A DNA stretch of 21,280 nucleotides from assembly GCA_021648425.1 (NCBI GenBank), contig JAKISV010000028.1, positions 1 to 21,280 on the forward strand, written 5' to 3'. The position numbers and the translations under genes were made by a program. The notes beneath the pieces are model-generated. The model worked only from the letters and a program-made list of their open reading frames with translations. It was not told where the DNA came from and searched no databases. The DNA comes from Rhizobiaceae bacterium. GTDB lineage: Bacteria; Pseudomonadota; Alphaproteobacteria; Rhizobiales; Rhizobiaceae. Shown here piece after piece: positions 7,645 to 15,346 of the stretch (position 1 is the stretch's first letter; every line of letters begins with the position of its first letter).

Positions 7645-8382
7645 ATGAAAAATAAAACCAAAACAATTTCAAAACCGAGAAAAAAGCGATTGGCGCGCAG
7701 TAAATATTCCTCTGGTGAAATGCATGAAATCTTTTCCCGGTTCAAAAAACAGCGCGCTGAACCCAAGGGTGAGCTTGACCATGTGAATGCTTTCACTTTG
7801 CTGGTCGCGGTGGTTTTGAGCGCTCAAGCCACCGATGTGGGCGTCAACAAAGCCACAAAAAAACTATTTGCCATCGCCGATACACCTGAGAAAATGCTTA
7901 CTCTGGGTGAAGATGCGGTTCGCGAGCATATCCGTACAATTGGTTTGTATCGAAACAAGGCCAGGAATGTGATGGCGCTTTCAAAACAGCTGATTGAAGA
8001 ATTTGACAGTGAAGTTCCCAGCGACCGCGATATGCTGGTGACACTGCCAGGCGTTGGTCGCAAAACTGCCAATGTGGTTGTCTCGATGGCTTTTGGCCAG
8101 CCAACAATTGCAGTTGATACGCATATATTCAGGCTGGGTAATCGTGTCGGGCTGGCACCGGGTAAAACACCCGATGAAGTTGAGGCGATATTGGAAAAAG
8201 CCATTCCTGAAGAATTTCTCTACCATGCCCATCACTGGCTGATTTTGCACGGGCGATATATCTGCAAGGCACGCAAGCCTGATTGCGAGGCCTGTATCAT
8301 TGCTGATTTGTGTAAATCAAAAGAAAAAACCTGCGATGTGCCAGCCGCGATTATCTCACTGGATAGGATAGGGGACGGGTAG
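7645..8382 (+). CDS. nth: Endonuclease III (DNA glycosylase/AP lyase)
   Basis: This base-excision repair enzyme removes oxidised pyrimidines and cuts abasic sites. It has 245 residues, with a basic N-terminal extension of about 20 residues relative to E. coli (211). The helix-hairpin-helix is LPGVGRKTANVV, with catalytic K140 and partner D158 in VDTHIFRLGNR. Both are offset by 20 from the E. coli residues K120 and D138. A [4Fe-4S] site is formed by C207, C214, C217 and C223 in the expected C-x6-C-x2-C-x5-C spacing. The last 32 bp overlap the 3' end of the convergent EI24-like gene. Confidence 0.96.
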   Translation: MKNKTKTISKPRKKRLARSKYSSGEMHEIFSRFKKQRAEPKGELDHVNAFTLLVAVVLSAQATDVGVNKATKKLFAIADTPEKMLTLGEDAVREHIRTIGLYRNKARNVMALSKQLIEEFDSEVPSDRDMLVTLPGVGRKTANVVVSMAFGQPTIAVDTHIFRLGNRVGLAPGKTPDEVEAILEKAIPEEFLYHAHHWLILHGRYICKARKPDCEACIIADLCKSKEKTCDVPAAIISLDRIGDG

Positions 8383-9037
8383 TCTTATATACATGCACCA
8401 TAAAGGCGGCAGCAAAAACCGGTGTTGCCAGATTGAGCAGGGGAATAGTCATGAAACCAGCGATGATTAATCCGCCAAGAAAAATATTTCCCTCATTGGC
8501 CGCGCGCAGGGCTTTGGCATCTTCTTCTGTCAGAAAGCGCATTGCCGCAAACTGGAAATATTCTCGGCCCAGCAAATAGCCGTTCAGAAAAAAGAAGATA
8601 ATGAAATTTATTCCCGGCAGTAATACCAGCATAAGCGCAACAAGGTTGGCGATCACCACCAAAATTGTGAATTTTATCGCCAGCCAAAGGGCAGCACTGA
8701 GCGGCAGTTCACGCCCGGGCGGATCATCGCTATAATGTTGAGCCTCAACCTGGCGGGCAATATCAACAAGAAAAATTCCGGCAAATATAGCAGATACCGG
8801 CGCAATCAAAAATCCTGCACCAATGAACATGCCCGTGCCCATCAGCCAGATCATGGCCGTTGCCACCCAGGGCCAGGGTCCAAGGAATGGCAGCAAAAGA
8901 GTTGATATTGCTGCCTCCAGCAAAAACCATGCGGCAATCAGCAACAAAATTGTGTAGCCAATTGAGCTCCAAAGCACTTTACGAAACGGTTTTGAGAACA
9001 ATTGACTTAGCGCCAGGCGGGCATTTTGCAACAACAA
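8351..9037 (-). CDS. EI24/CysZ-like polytopic membrane protein
   Basis: This 228-residue hydrophobic protein has about five to six membrane segments. The conserved EI24/CysZ region FFFLNGYLLGREYFQFAAMR is present, followed by a soluble turn and a last hydrophobic pair. CysZ members take up sulfate, but many alphaproteobacterial EI24 proteins have no known substrate, so no cys symbol is given. Translation probably starts at the first of three successive TTG codons, at 9037. AGGA lies eight bases upstream, and no ATG is available near the N-terminus. The gene converges on nth and overlaps its 3' end by 32 bp. Confidence 0.85.
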   Translation of the reverse strand: MLLQNARLALSQLFSKPFRKVLWSSIGYTILLLIAAWFLLEAAISTLLLPFLGPWPWVATAMIWLMGTGMFIGAGFLIAPVSAIFAGIFLVDIARQVEAQHYSDDPPGRELPLSAALWLAIKFTILVVIANLVALMLVLLPGINFIIFFFLNGYLLGREYFQFAAMRFLTEEDAKALRAANEGNIFLGGLIIAGFMTIPLLNLATPVFAAAFMVHVYKTTRPLSYPVR

Positions 9038-9118
9038 GGTTCAATTCCTGTTTTTAGTGTCGATAACAAATGATAAATGTGGCTTTGGTGATGAAAATGC
9101 AACCTTACCAGATTGCAC

Positions 9119-9149
9119 TTGACCTTACAGTGGATGGAAGCACTAAATA
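9119..9149 (+). promoter_or_regulatory. CueR/HmrR-type promoter and operator of the copper ATPase gene
   Basis: A -35 TTGACC (9119-9124) and a weak -10 TAAATA (9144-9149) are separated by a 19-bp spacer, the long spacing used by MerR-family activators. Inside is the imperfect dyad CTTAC-n7-GGAAG (9124-9140). It has the same layout as the E. coli copA promoter, in which TTGACC overlaps CTTCC-n7-GGAAG. It lies about 65 bp ahead of the ATPase start. The regulator gene is not in this window. Confidence 0.7.
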
Positions 9150-9213
9150 ACCAATCAATTCTTGGAGCTCTGGCTGGTGCGTAATTGCCTGGCAAATATT
9201 TGGAACATTTCAC

Positions 9214-11553
9214 ATGGATCACTCAAACCATCAACATTCTGCAGGCACATCTGAAAGCGAAAACACAGCTGTCGATCCCGTTTGCGGCATGAATGTAAAA
9301 CTGGATGCAGGTAAACCAACAGCTGAACATAATGGCAAAGCGTTTCATTTCTGCAGTTCCAAATGCCATGGCAAATTTGAGGCAGACCCTTATTTTTATG
9401 CTTCAGGCAACTCGAAGAAAAAGAAAACTGCCGAACATAAAAACACGCTCTACACTTGTCCCATGCATCCTGAAATCATTCAGGAAGGTCCCGGTGCCTG
9501 CCCCAAGTGCGGCATGGCGTTAGAGCCAAAGAGTGGTGTGTCAGATGAACCCAATCACGAACTGATAGATTTCACCCGGCGCTTCTGGGTAAGTGCATTT
9601 GCTGCTGTTCCGCTGCTGATTTTAACAATGGGGCCATATTTCGGGCTGGGAATACGTGAATGGATTGGCGAGCAAACTACAATTTATATTGAATTTGTTT
9701 TAGCGACACCGGTAATTTTGTGGGCTGCATTGCCGTTTTTCCAACGTGGGGTGGATTCGGTCAGAACCTGGAACCCCAATATGTGGACATTGATCATGCT
9801 GGGCGTGGGTGCCGCTTATATTTACAGTGTGGTGGCAACGTTCCTGCCGGGTCTTTTTCCCGAAGAATTGCTGATGGTTGGCGGGCATCCACCGGTTTAT
9901 TATGAGGCCGCCGTGGTTATTGTTGCCCTGGTGTTTCTTGGTCAGGTGCTGGAGTTGGGCGCAAGAGAGCGCACTGGCGATGCCATCAAGGCTCTGCTGG
10001 ATCTGGCTCCCAAAACCGCACGACGCATCAATGATGATGGCACCGAATATGACGCGCCGCTTGAAAATATTCTGGAAGGTGACCGCCTTAGAATTCGCCC
10101 CGGTGAAAGTGTTCCGGTTGATGGCCTTGTGCTTGAGGGTAATTCTTCCGTCGATGAAAGCATGCTTACCGGAGAATCGCTGCCAGTGGCAAAAACCGTT
10201 GAAGATGCGCTGACCGGCGGAACAATCAATAAAAACGGGTCTTTGGTGATGGAAGCAGGCAAGGTGGGTAGCGACACCATGCTGGCAAAAATTGTTGAGA
10301 TGGTGGCCAATGCCCAGCGTTCCCGCGCGCCTATTCAGGGGATGGTCGACAAAGTAGCGAGTTATTTTGTGCCGGTCGTAGTATTGGTTGCGATAGGTGC
10401 ATTCATTGTGTGGTATATTTTTGGGCCCGAACCAACGTTCATATTTGCATTGGTATCGGCGGTTTCGGTATTAATCATCGCCTGCCCCTGTGCCATGGGT
10501 CTGGCAACGCCAATGTCGATTATGACCGCTGCCGGTAAAGGTGCGCAAAATGGTGTATTGATCAAGGATGCGACAGCCCTTGAGCTGATGTCAAAAGTAG
10601 ACACGCTGATAGTTGATAAAACCGGTACGCTCACCGAAGGAAAGCCAACACTCACCGATGTGGTTATTTTTAACAAGATGAAAGAGAAGGCATTTCTTTC
10701 CCTTGCAGCAACCCTTGAGCAAAGTTCCGAACACCCGCTTGCCGAGGCAATTGTATCGGGCGCGGAAGAACGTGGCGCAAAAATTACCAAGATAAAAAAA
10801 TTCGAAGCGATCACCGGCAAAGGTGTGAAAGGCGTTGTGGGTACGCAGAATATTGCCATTGGCAATAAAGCGATGATGGCAACGCTGAAAATATCTGTAG
10901 ATGACGCGCAGGAACAAGCCGACAAACTGCGTGAAACCGGCAGAACAGCAATGTTTGTTGCCATTGATAAAAAACTCGCAGGCATCATCGCGGTTTCAGA
11001 CCCCATCAAAAAGGAAACCGCCGAAACTATCCGCAAATTGCATGAAGCGGGACTTAAGATTATTATGGCAACCGGCGACAATGAGCGCACCGCCAGGGCG
11101 GTGGCCGAAGAATTAGGCATTGACGAGGTGCTTGCAGGTGTATTGCCCGAGGATAAACAAGCACTCGTGGCCAAATTGCATGCGCAAGGCTCGATGGTTG
11201 CCATGGCAGGAGATGGCGTCAATGATGCGCCTGCGCTGGCAGCGGCCGACGTGGGGATTGCCATGGGTACGGGTGCCGATGTCGCTGTAGAAAGTGCCGG
11301 AATAACTCTGCTGGGTGGAGATTTAACCGGTATTGTACGGGCCAGAAAGCTTGCCCAGGCAACGTTGCGAAATATCAAGCAGAACCTGTTTTTTGCATTT
11401 GCCTATAATGCGGCGGGTGTGCCGATTGCGGCAGGAGTTTTGTATCCACTGACGGGTTCGCTGCTCTCCCCGATGATTGCCGCAGCCGCTATGAGCCTGT
11501 CTTCAGTATCAGTAATTGCCAACGCATTACGGTTGCGCGGGGTCAAATTGTAG
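9214..11553 (+). CDS. copA: Cu+-exporting P1B-type ATPase with YHS and heavy-metal-binding domains
   Basis: This 779-residue inner-membrane pump moves Cu(I) out of the cytoplasm using ATP. The His-rich start (MDHSNHQH) leads to a YHS/TRASH-like domain at 21-63 (DPVCGM, C47, C51) and a heavy-metal-binding domain at 79-105 (YTCPMHPEI, CPKCGM). The usual CxxC ferredoxin-like HMA domain is missing. Core motifs are TGE, the membrane metal motif CPC at 424-426, phosphorylated D468 in DKTGTLTEGKP, SEHPLAEA, and the hinge GDGVNDAP near 666. YN in the seventh helix (FAYNAAGVP) and MSLSS in the last helix match the Cu+ subgroup P1B-1. It is the first gene of the copper module, behind a CueR-type promoter. 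Silver is a possible second substrate. Confidence 0.92.
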   Translation: MDHSNHQHSAGTSESENTAVDPVCGMNVKLDAGKPTAEHNGKAFHFCSSKCHGKFEADPYFYASGNSKKKKTAEHKNTLYTCPMHPEIIQEGPGACPKCGMALEPKSGVSDEPNHELIDFTRRFWVSAFAAVPLLILTMGPYFGLGIREWIGEQTTIYIEFVLATPVILWAALPFFQRGVDSVRTWNPNMWTLIMLGVGAAYIYSVVATFLPGLFPEELLMVGGHPPVYYEAAVVIVALVFLGQVLELGARERTGDAIKALLDLAPKTARRINDDGTEYDAPLENILEGDRLRIRPGESVPVDGLVLEGNSSVDESMLTGESLPVAKTVEDALTGGTINKNGSLVMEAGKVGSDTMLAKIVEMVANAQRSRAPIQGMVDKVASYFVPVVVLVAIGAFIVWYIFGPEPTFIFALVSAVSVLIIACPCAMGLATPMSIMTAAGKGAQNGVLIKDATALELMSKVDTLIVDKTGTLTEGKPTLTDVVIFNKMKEKAFLSLAATLEQSSEHPLAEAIVSGAEERGAKITKIKKFEAITGKGVKGVVGTQNIAIGNKAMMATLKISVDDAQEQADKLRETGRTAMFVAIDKKLAGIIAVSDPIKKETAETIRKLHEAGLKIIMATGDNERTARAVAEELGIDEVLAGVLPEDKQALVAKLHAQGSMVAMAGDGVNDAPALAAADVGIAMGTGADVAVESAGITLLGGDLTGIVRARKLAQATLRNIKQNLFFAFAYNAAGVPIAAGVLYPLTGSLLSPMIAAAAMSLSSVSVIANALRLRGVKL

Positions 11554-11565
11554 CGCATTTTCCGC

Positions 11566-11596
11566 TTGACCCTCCAGTAGGTGGAGGTTTTAATGG
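11566..11596 (+). promoter_or_regulatory. Second CueR/HmrR-type promoter, ahead of the small protein and multicopper oxidase genes
   Basis: TTGACC at 11566-11571, a 19-bp spacer and TAATGG at 11591-11596 reproduce the layout seen before the ATPase gene. The dyad CCTCCA-GTAGG-TGGAGG (11571-11587) is perfect over six-base arms and keeps the C-n7-G geometry of CueR sites. A transcript starting about seven bases after the -10 would begin at or beside the ATG at 11603. The GGAGG therefore belongs to the operator and is probably not a ribosome binding site. Confidence 0.65.
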
Positions 11597-11602
11597 TTGG
11601 GC

Positions 11603-11794
11603 ATGAACACAGATGATTTATTACACCTCAATGATGACTTCGGTCTACCTATGGGAAAACGGTGCACGGATACCGTCGAGCTGACAACGCTGAAAGCGCT
11701 TGCAGGGAAAGCCAGGAGTCTTGGTTTTTCTGAAGATGAGATTGGTAAACTTCGCTATGGCTACAGGCACGGCCTGGAAAGCGTTTGCAAATAA
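11603..11794 (+). CDS. Small unknown protein under a copper-type promoter
   Basis: The frame encodes 63 residues, mostly polar and probably helical, with two cysteines (KRCTD and the near-terminal VCK) and the segment LGFSEDEIGKLRYGYRHG. There is no signal peptide or membrane helix. I do not recognise the family. Its position between the ATPase and the multicopper oxidase and directly behind a CueR-like promoter suggests a cytoplasmic role in the copper response; this is inference. ATG 11603 is preferred because it coincides with the predicted transcript start, which would make a leaderless message. TTG 11597, nine bases behind GGAGG, would add two residues. The gene probably continues into the multicopper oxidase transcript 103 bp downstream. 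Confidence 0.65.
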   Translation: MNTDDLLHLNDDFGLPMGKRCTDTVELTTLKALAGKARSLGFSEDEIGKLRYGYRHGLESVCK

Positions 11795-11897
11795 TCCGCT
11801 GTTTGAAACTGTAATATGATCCAGGTCAATTTAATTCATTCCACATGCATCTAAATCATCAAAAACAAATTCTACCCGTAGTTATTGGAAATCTATA

Positions 11898-13301
11898 ATG
11901 CGTCCCTCCCGCCGGCAATTCGTTCAAGGTTCTATGGCAGCTACCCTTGCTGCTGCATTTCCAACAAATATCCATGCCTCTTTGGCGACAGATGGATTTA
12001 TTGAATTCACTGCCGGGCCAACGAAAAAAAAGCTGTTCAGAGAAGATGGCACCGATTCGCAGTTGTGGACTTACAATAAAAGTTCGCCGGGACCCGAAAT
12101 TCGTGTGAAACGTGGCGAACGCGTGAAAGTGCGTTTGATCAATCAGCTTGAAGAACCTACCTCAATCCACTGGCACGGGGTGCGCATTGCAAACGCGATG
12201 GATGGTGTTTCCGGCCTCACACAAGACGGCGTACTCCCCGGAGAAACATTTGAATATGATTTTACTGTGCCAGATGCAGGCACCTACTGGTATCACGCCC
12301 ACAATAAAAGCTGGAACCAGGTGGCACGCGGACTATATGGCGCACTGATTGTGGAAGAAGACGAGCAGGTATTTGACCGCGATCATGATCTGACGCTGGT
12401 AATTGATGACTGGAGACTTGATCGCGAAGGCGCGCTGGATATTGCCTCCATGGGTTCACTGATGGACTGGAGCCATGGCGGGCGACTTGGTAACTGGCTG
12501 ACAGTGAACGGCAAGCCTACGCCGGGTTTTGAGTTACGCTCTGGTGAAGCTTACCGGTTGCGACTGATTAATGCTTCCAATGCCAGAACCCTTGAAATTG
12601 ACCCCAATCGGTTTGGTGCACTGGTACTTGGTTATGATGGTCAGCCTTTGAAAGAGCCTGAAAAAATTTCCGGTTCGCGCATGTTGATTGGTTCAGGCCA
12701 ACGCGTTGATTTACTGGTAATCCCGAAATCGGGAGATAATTTTTCGATCGAGGAGCTTTCCCCTGATCAGCCTTTTGCCTTTGCAAATTTTACAATCATT
12801 GAAGGTGCAGATAATGGTTCTGCCGATATCCGGCTTGTATCCAACAATATTCCCGACCCGGATTATGCAAATACCCGCGACTTCCGGCTGCACATGATTG
12901 GCGGGGCTATGAGTAATGGTGGTGAAATTGTCTACAAAGGCAAAAAACTTCAAGGCGAGGATTTTCGCACCACCAGACAGGTTTGGGCCTTTAACGGCGT
13001 TGCAAATCTGGCTGATGAACCATTTTTTAGTATTGCTCGAAATGAAACGATCATCATTGAGACATTCAATGACACCTCATTCATGCACGCGATGCATCTG
13101 CACGGGCATCATTTCCGCATTATCGATAGCGGAGATGGCGTCACCAACCACAACGCACCATGGATGGACACCTATATGATCAAACCGGCGCAAACCACTC
13201 GCATTGCGTTTGTTGCCGATAACCCCGGAAAATGGCTGCTGCATTGCCATATGCTTGAACATGCGGCAGCTGGCATGACTACCTGGATTAATGTGGCGTG
13301 A
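11898..13301 (+). CDS. Tat-exported multicopper oxidase
   Basis: This 467-residue three-cupredoxin-domain oxidase probably oxidises Cu(I) to less toxic Cu(II) in the periplasm, as CueO and CopA-type oxidases do. The N-terminus has a twin-arginine signal (SRRQFVQ followed by a hydrophobic alanine-rich stretch). Copper ligands are complete: HWHGVR (H91, H93), YWYHAH (H133, H135), HLHGHHF in domain 3, and HCHMLEHAAAGM, with type 1 ligands C450, H455 and M460. There is no long Met-rich insert of the CueO kind. GGAAA lies about eight bases before the ATG. The neighbours (Cu ATPase, DUF411 protein, cytochrome c) support a copper role; laccase-like activity on other substrates is possible. Confidence 0.93.
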   Translation: MRPSRRQFVQGSMAATLAAAFPTNIHASLATDGFIEFTAGPTKKKLFREDGTDSQLWTYNKSSPGPEIRVKRGERVKVRLINQLEEPTSIHWHGVRIANAMDGVSGLTQDGVLPGETFEYDFTVPDAGTYWYHAHNKSWNQVARGLYGALIVEEDEQVFDRDHDLTLVIDDWRLDREGALDIASMGSLMDWSHGGRLGNWLTVNGKPTPGFELRSGEAYRLRLINASNARTLEIDPNRFGALVLGYDGQPLKEPEKISGSRMLIGSGQRVDLLVIPKSGDNFSIEELSPDQPFAFANFTIIEGADNGSADIRLVSNNIPDPDYANTRDFRLHMIGGAMSNGGEIVYKGKKLQGEDFRTTRQVWAFNGVANLADEPFFSIARNETIIIETFNDTSFMHAMHLHGHHFRIIDSGDGVTNHNAPWMDTYMIKPAQTTRIAFVADNPGKWLLHCHMLEHAAAGMTTWINVA

Positions 13302-13312
13302 TATGATCACGC
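13296..13312. repeat. Perfect inverted repeat over the multicopper oxidase stop codon
   Basis: GCGTGAT-ATG-ATCACGC has seven-base arms and a three-base loop, and it spans the TGA at 13299-13301. No T-run follows, so it is not a standard intrinsic terminator. It may stabilise the 3' end of the message or bind a protein. Confidence 0.4.
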
Positions 13313-13359
13313 TAGATTGAACAGCAATTAATGGAAATATAACACGCGCTTGGCTAAAC

Positions 13360-13485
13360 ATGGCGCTAACGAATAAACTGGAAGAATGTTTTATGGCGAT
13401 GGTTTTCTCAGCCATCTTGAGTGTGACAGGAAACAGTGCTGTTGGAACAGTTGAAACTCAGCAAATCGAAAGTGTTCAAAGGTGA
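13360..13485 (+). CDS. Possible very small ORF in the gap after the multicopper oxidase
   Basis: A 41-codon frame starts with MALTNKLEECF and ends in QQIESVQR. An internal ATG at 13393 has GGAAG eight bases upstream and would give a 30-residue peptide starting MAMVFSAILSV, resembling a hydrophobic leader or short secreted peptide. I do not recognise it. It occupies part of the 383-bp gap between the oxidase and the DUF411 gene. It may be chance. Confidence 0.22.
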   Translation: MALTNKLEECFMAMVFSAILSVTGNSAVGTVETQQIESVQR

Positions 13486-13490
13486 TACAT

Positions 13491-13540
13491 AAAGCCGCAA
13501 TACATCGCCAATATCCAGATATTCATAATTTCGCGGCTTT
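13491..13540 (+). other. Nested inverted repeats, possible RNA structure
   Basis: AAAGCCGC (13491-13498) pairs with GCGGCTTT (13533-13540). Inside the loop AATAT-CCAG-ATATT (13510-13523) forms a second short hairpin. Together they give a branched fold in the 383-bp gap. A loosely T-rich tract follows (CGTGTTGTTTTC), so it could act as a weak terminator or attenuator before the DUF411 gene. Nothing else is evident in the remainder of this gap up to 13684. Confidence 0.35.
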
Positions 13541-13684
13541 CGTGTTGTTTTCAGGTGTACCTAATGAATCGAAAACAGGAATTGAATGAGCGCTTATCCC
13601 AATGATCAATGAAAATTCCATGCAAAATAAACCACATCACAAGGCTGTGGCCGAGGCTGTCGTGTATTCCAAAAGGATAAAAAC

Positions 13685-14146
13685 ATGAAAACCGCATCTT
13701 ATTTGGCAATGGCAGCCCTGGCGTCTGCAATGTTTGTTTCAACCCAAACCAGTGCCCAGGAAACCAAAAATATGACCGTCTTCAAAACCCCCTGGTGTGG
13801 TTGTTGCAAAGTTTGGAGCGATGCCATGCAAAAAGCCGGGTTTACGGTAACCGAAAAAAACATGAGTGATTTGTCATTAATTCGCAAACAGGCCAGTGTC
13901 ACCGATGAAATTGCCGGCTGCCATACCGCAATATTGGGAGACTATGTACTGGAAGGCCATGTTCCATTACAGGCAATTGACAAATTACTGGCAGAAAAGC
14001 CTGATATTCGCGGTCTTGCCGTTCCCGGTATGCCTTCAGGGTCTTTGGGGATGGTTTATGACGAAAATGCGCAATATAATGTCTATTCTTTTGAACGCGA
14101 TACCAGTATAAAACCAGAAATATTTTATCAAGCAGGCAAGATATAA
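13685..14146 (+). CDS. DUF411 periplasmic metal-binding protein
   Basis: This 153-residue protein has a Sec signal peptide (about residues 1-24, cleavage near TSAQ). The mature part has the DUF411 thioredoxin-like pattern: TPWCGCCKVW (C38, C40, C41), a further cysteine in AGCHTA (C79), GDYVLEGHVPLQAI, and LAVPGMPSGS with Met residues. DUF411 proteins are commonly found beside copper and other metal resistance genes and are thought to bind metal. AAGGAT precedes the ATG. The gene is followed four bases later by the L,D-transpeptidase gene, so the two are in one operon. A periplasmic copper chaperone role is inferred. Confidence 0.88.
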   Translation: MKTASYLAMAALASAMFVSTQTSAQETKNMTVFKTPWCGCCKVWSDAMQKAGFTVTEKNMSDLSLIRKQASVTDEIAGCHTAILGDYVLEGHVPLQAIDKLLAEKPDIRGLAVPGMPSGSLGMVYDENAQYNVYSFERDTSIKPEIFYQAGKI

Positions 14147-14150
14147 TCCC

Positions 14151-14831
14151 ATGTCCCAGCAAATTCGACTATCACGACGTAAATTTATGGCAACATCCGC
14201 GAGTTTCGCGGGCCTCACCCTTTCGGGTTGTGCAACCGCAGTGGTGCCACCGGTTAAAAAACCCGCCGTGCCATTGGTTAGTATGTCCTACCGAAAAATG
14301 TACGGACCCATCCATGATGAACGCTTCCCCATCCCCGGTGTTGATCTAAGCAAAGTTGACAGTAAATTTTATCGCCGGGAGGTTAACTATTCGACCAGCG
14401 AGCCAGTCGGCACCGTTATTGTTAATACCAAGACCTTCTATCTTTATGTGGTACAGGAAAACGGAACAGCCATGCGTTATGGTGTTGGTCTGGGCCGTGC
14501 CGGATTTGAATGGTCGGGCCGAGGCAGAATTGGCTGGAAACAGGAGTGGCCAAAATGGACGCCACCCAGAGAAATGATTGCCCGACTGCCTGAACTGGAA
14601 AAATACAGCGCTGCCAATGGTGGCATGCCTCCGGGCATTGATAACCCTCTGGGTGCAAGAGCGCTTTATATATTTCAGGGTAAAAGAGATACGCTGTATC
14701 GCCTGCACGGCACAGTAGAAGATTTTTCTATTGGTCGTGCTGTTTCCAGCGGTTGCGTCAGGCTTCTTAATCAGGACGTTATTGATCTTTACGGGCGTGT
14801 AGCAACAGGTAGTAAAATAATGGTTGTTTAG
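14151..14831 (+). CDS. L,D-transpeptidase (YkuD domain), Tat/lipoprotein type
   Basis: This 226-residue cell-wall enzyme would form 3-3 peptidoglycan crosslinks or attach proteins to peptidoglycan. The N-terminus has a twin-arginine motif (SRRKFM) and a lipobox LSGC with C27, indicating export and possible lipidation. The catalytic YkuD signature is HGTVEDFSIGRAVSSGCVRL, with H186 and nucleophile C202. The segment KTFYLYVVQENG is the usual first strand of the domain. The gene sits between the DUF411 and cytochrome c genes, so it appears to belong to the copper module. L,D-transpeptidases use a copper-sensitive cysteine, which makes a role in wall maintenance under copper stress a reasonable guess. 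Confidence 0.9.
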   Translation: MSQQIRLSRRKFMATSASFAGLTLSGCATAVVPPVKKPAVPLVSMSYRKMYGPIHDERFPIPGVDLSKVDSKFYRREVNYSTSEPVGTVIVNTKTFYLYVVQENGTAMRYGVGLGRAGFEWSGRGRIGWKQEWPKWTPPREMIARLPELEKYSAANGGMPPGIDNPLGARALYIFQGKRDTLYRLHGTVEDFSIGRAVSSGCVRLLNQDVIDLYGRVATGSKIMVV

Positions 14832-14835
14832 CCCG

Positions 14836-15324
14836 ATGAGTACATTTTCAAAGATTGGGTTTTTGGTGGTTTTTGCAGCAGGATTGGCTGCTGCTATTTT
14901 TGCGTTTGTAACTTTTTCCGGCGGGCAGGATGCTTATGCCGATGCGTTGCTGAAGCCAAACAACAAAGTTTTAGTGAATTCGGGCAGAGAAATTTACAAT
15001 ACAACCTGCGCCTCCTGCCACGGGAAAAACCTTGAAGGGCAACCCGACTGGAGGTCTCCTGACGAAGATGGTCTGTTACCTGCTCCACCCCATGACCAAT
15101 CCGGACATACCTGGCACCACACCGATAAATTACTTTTTGAACTTACCAAAATCGGCCTTGGCAGGAGTGCCGGGTTTGAAGATTATAAAACCAATATGCC
15201 GGTGTTTGAAGATGTGCTGAGTGATGTGGAAATTATTGCGGTCCTGAGTTATATCAAAAGTACCTGGCCGGAAGAAATTCGCCTGCGCCATGACGAGCTC
15301 AACAGTTTTTCTGACAACCAGTAG
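14836..15324 (+). CDS. Membrane-anchored class I cytochrome c
   Basis: This 162-residue protein has one N-terminal transmembrane or uncleaved signal segment (about residues 6-28) and a periplasmic cytochrome c domain. The heme-attachment motif is CASCH at 58-62, and the probable axial methionine is M121 in TNMPVF. The helix VEIIAVLSYIKSTWP is the typical last helix. ATG 14836, four bases after the transpeptidase stop, is preferred over TTG 14824, which would overlap that gene. It may accept or deliver electrons for the multicopper oxidase or connect the module to the respiratory chain; this is inferred from context. The gene converges on the CDF transporter gene with 22 bp between them, and no clear terminator is seen in that gap. 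Confidence 0.9.
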   Translation: MSTFSKIGFLVVFAAGLAAAIFAFVTFSGGQDAYADALLKPNNKVLVNSGREIYNTTCASCHGKNLEGQPDWRSPDEDGLLPAPPHDQSGHTWHHTDKLLFELTKIGLGRSAGFEDYKTNMPVFEDVLSDVEIIAVLSYIKSTWPEEIRLRHDELNSFSDNQ

Positions 15325-15346
15325 TCCTTGCCAAATTTAAATCACT

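Noticed and set aside
10362..11378. 338-codon frame antisense to the copper ATPase
   Set aside because: Its composition is Ser/Ala/Pro-rich without domains, as expected from the reverse strand of a conserved gene. The plus-strand frame has all P-type ATPase motifs.
11583..11587. GGAGG as ribosome binding site for the small protein with TTG 11597 start
   Set aside because: The bases form the right half of the CueR-type dyad and would lie upstream of the predicted transcript start. The possibility is retained only as an alternative.
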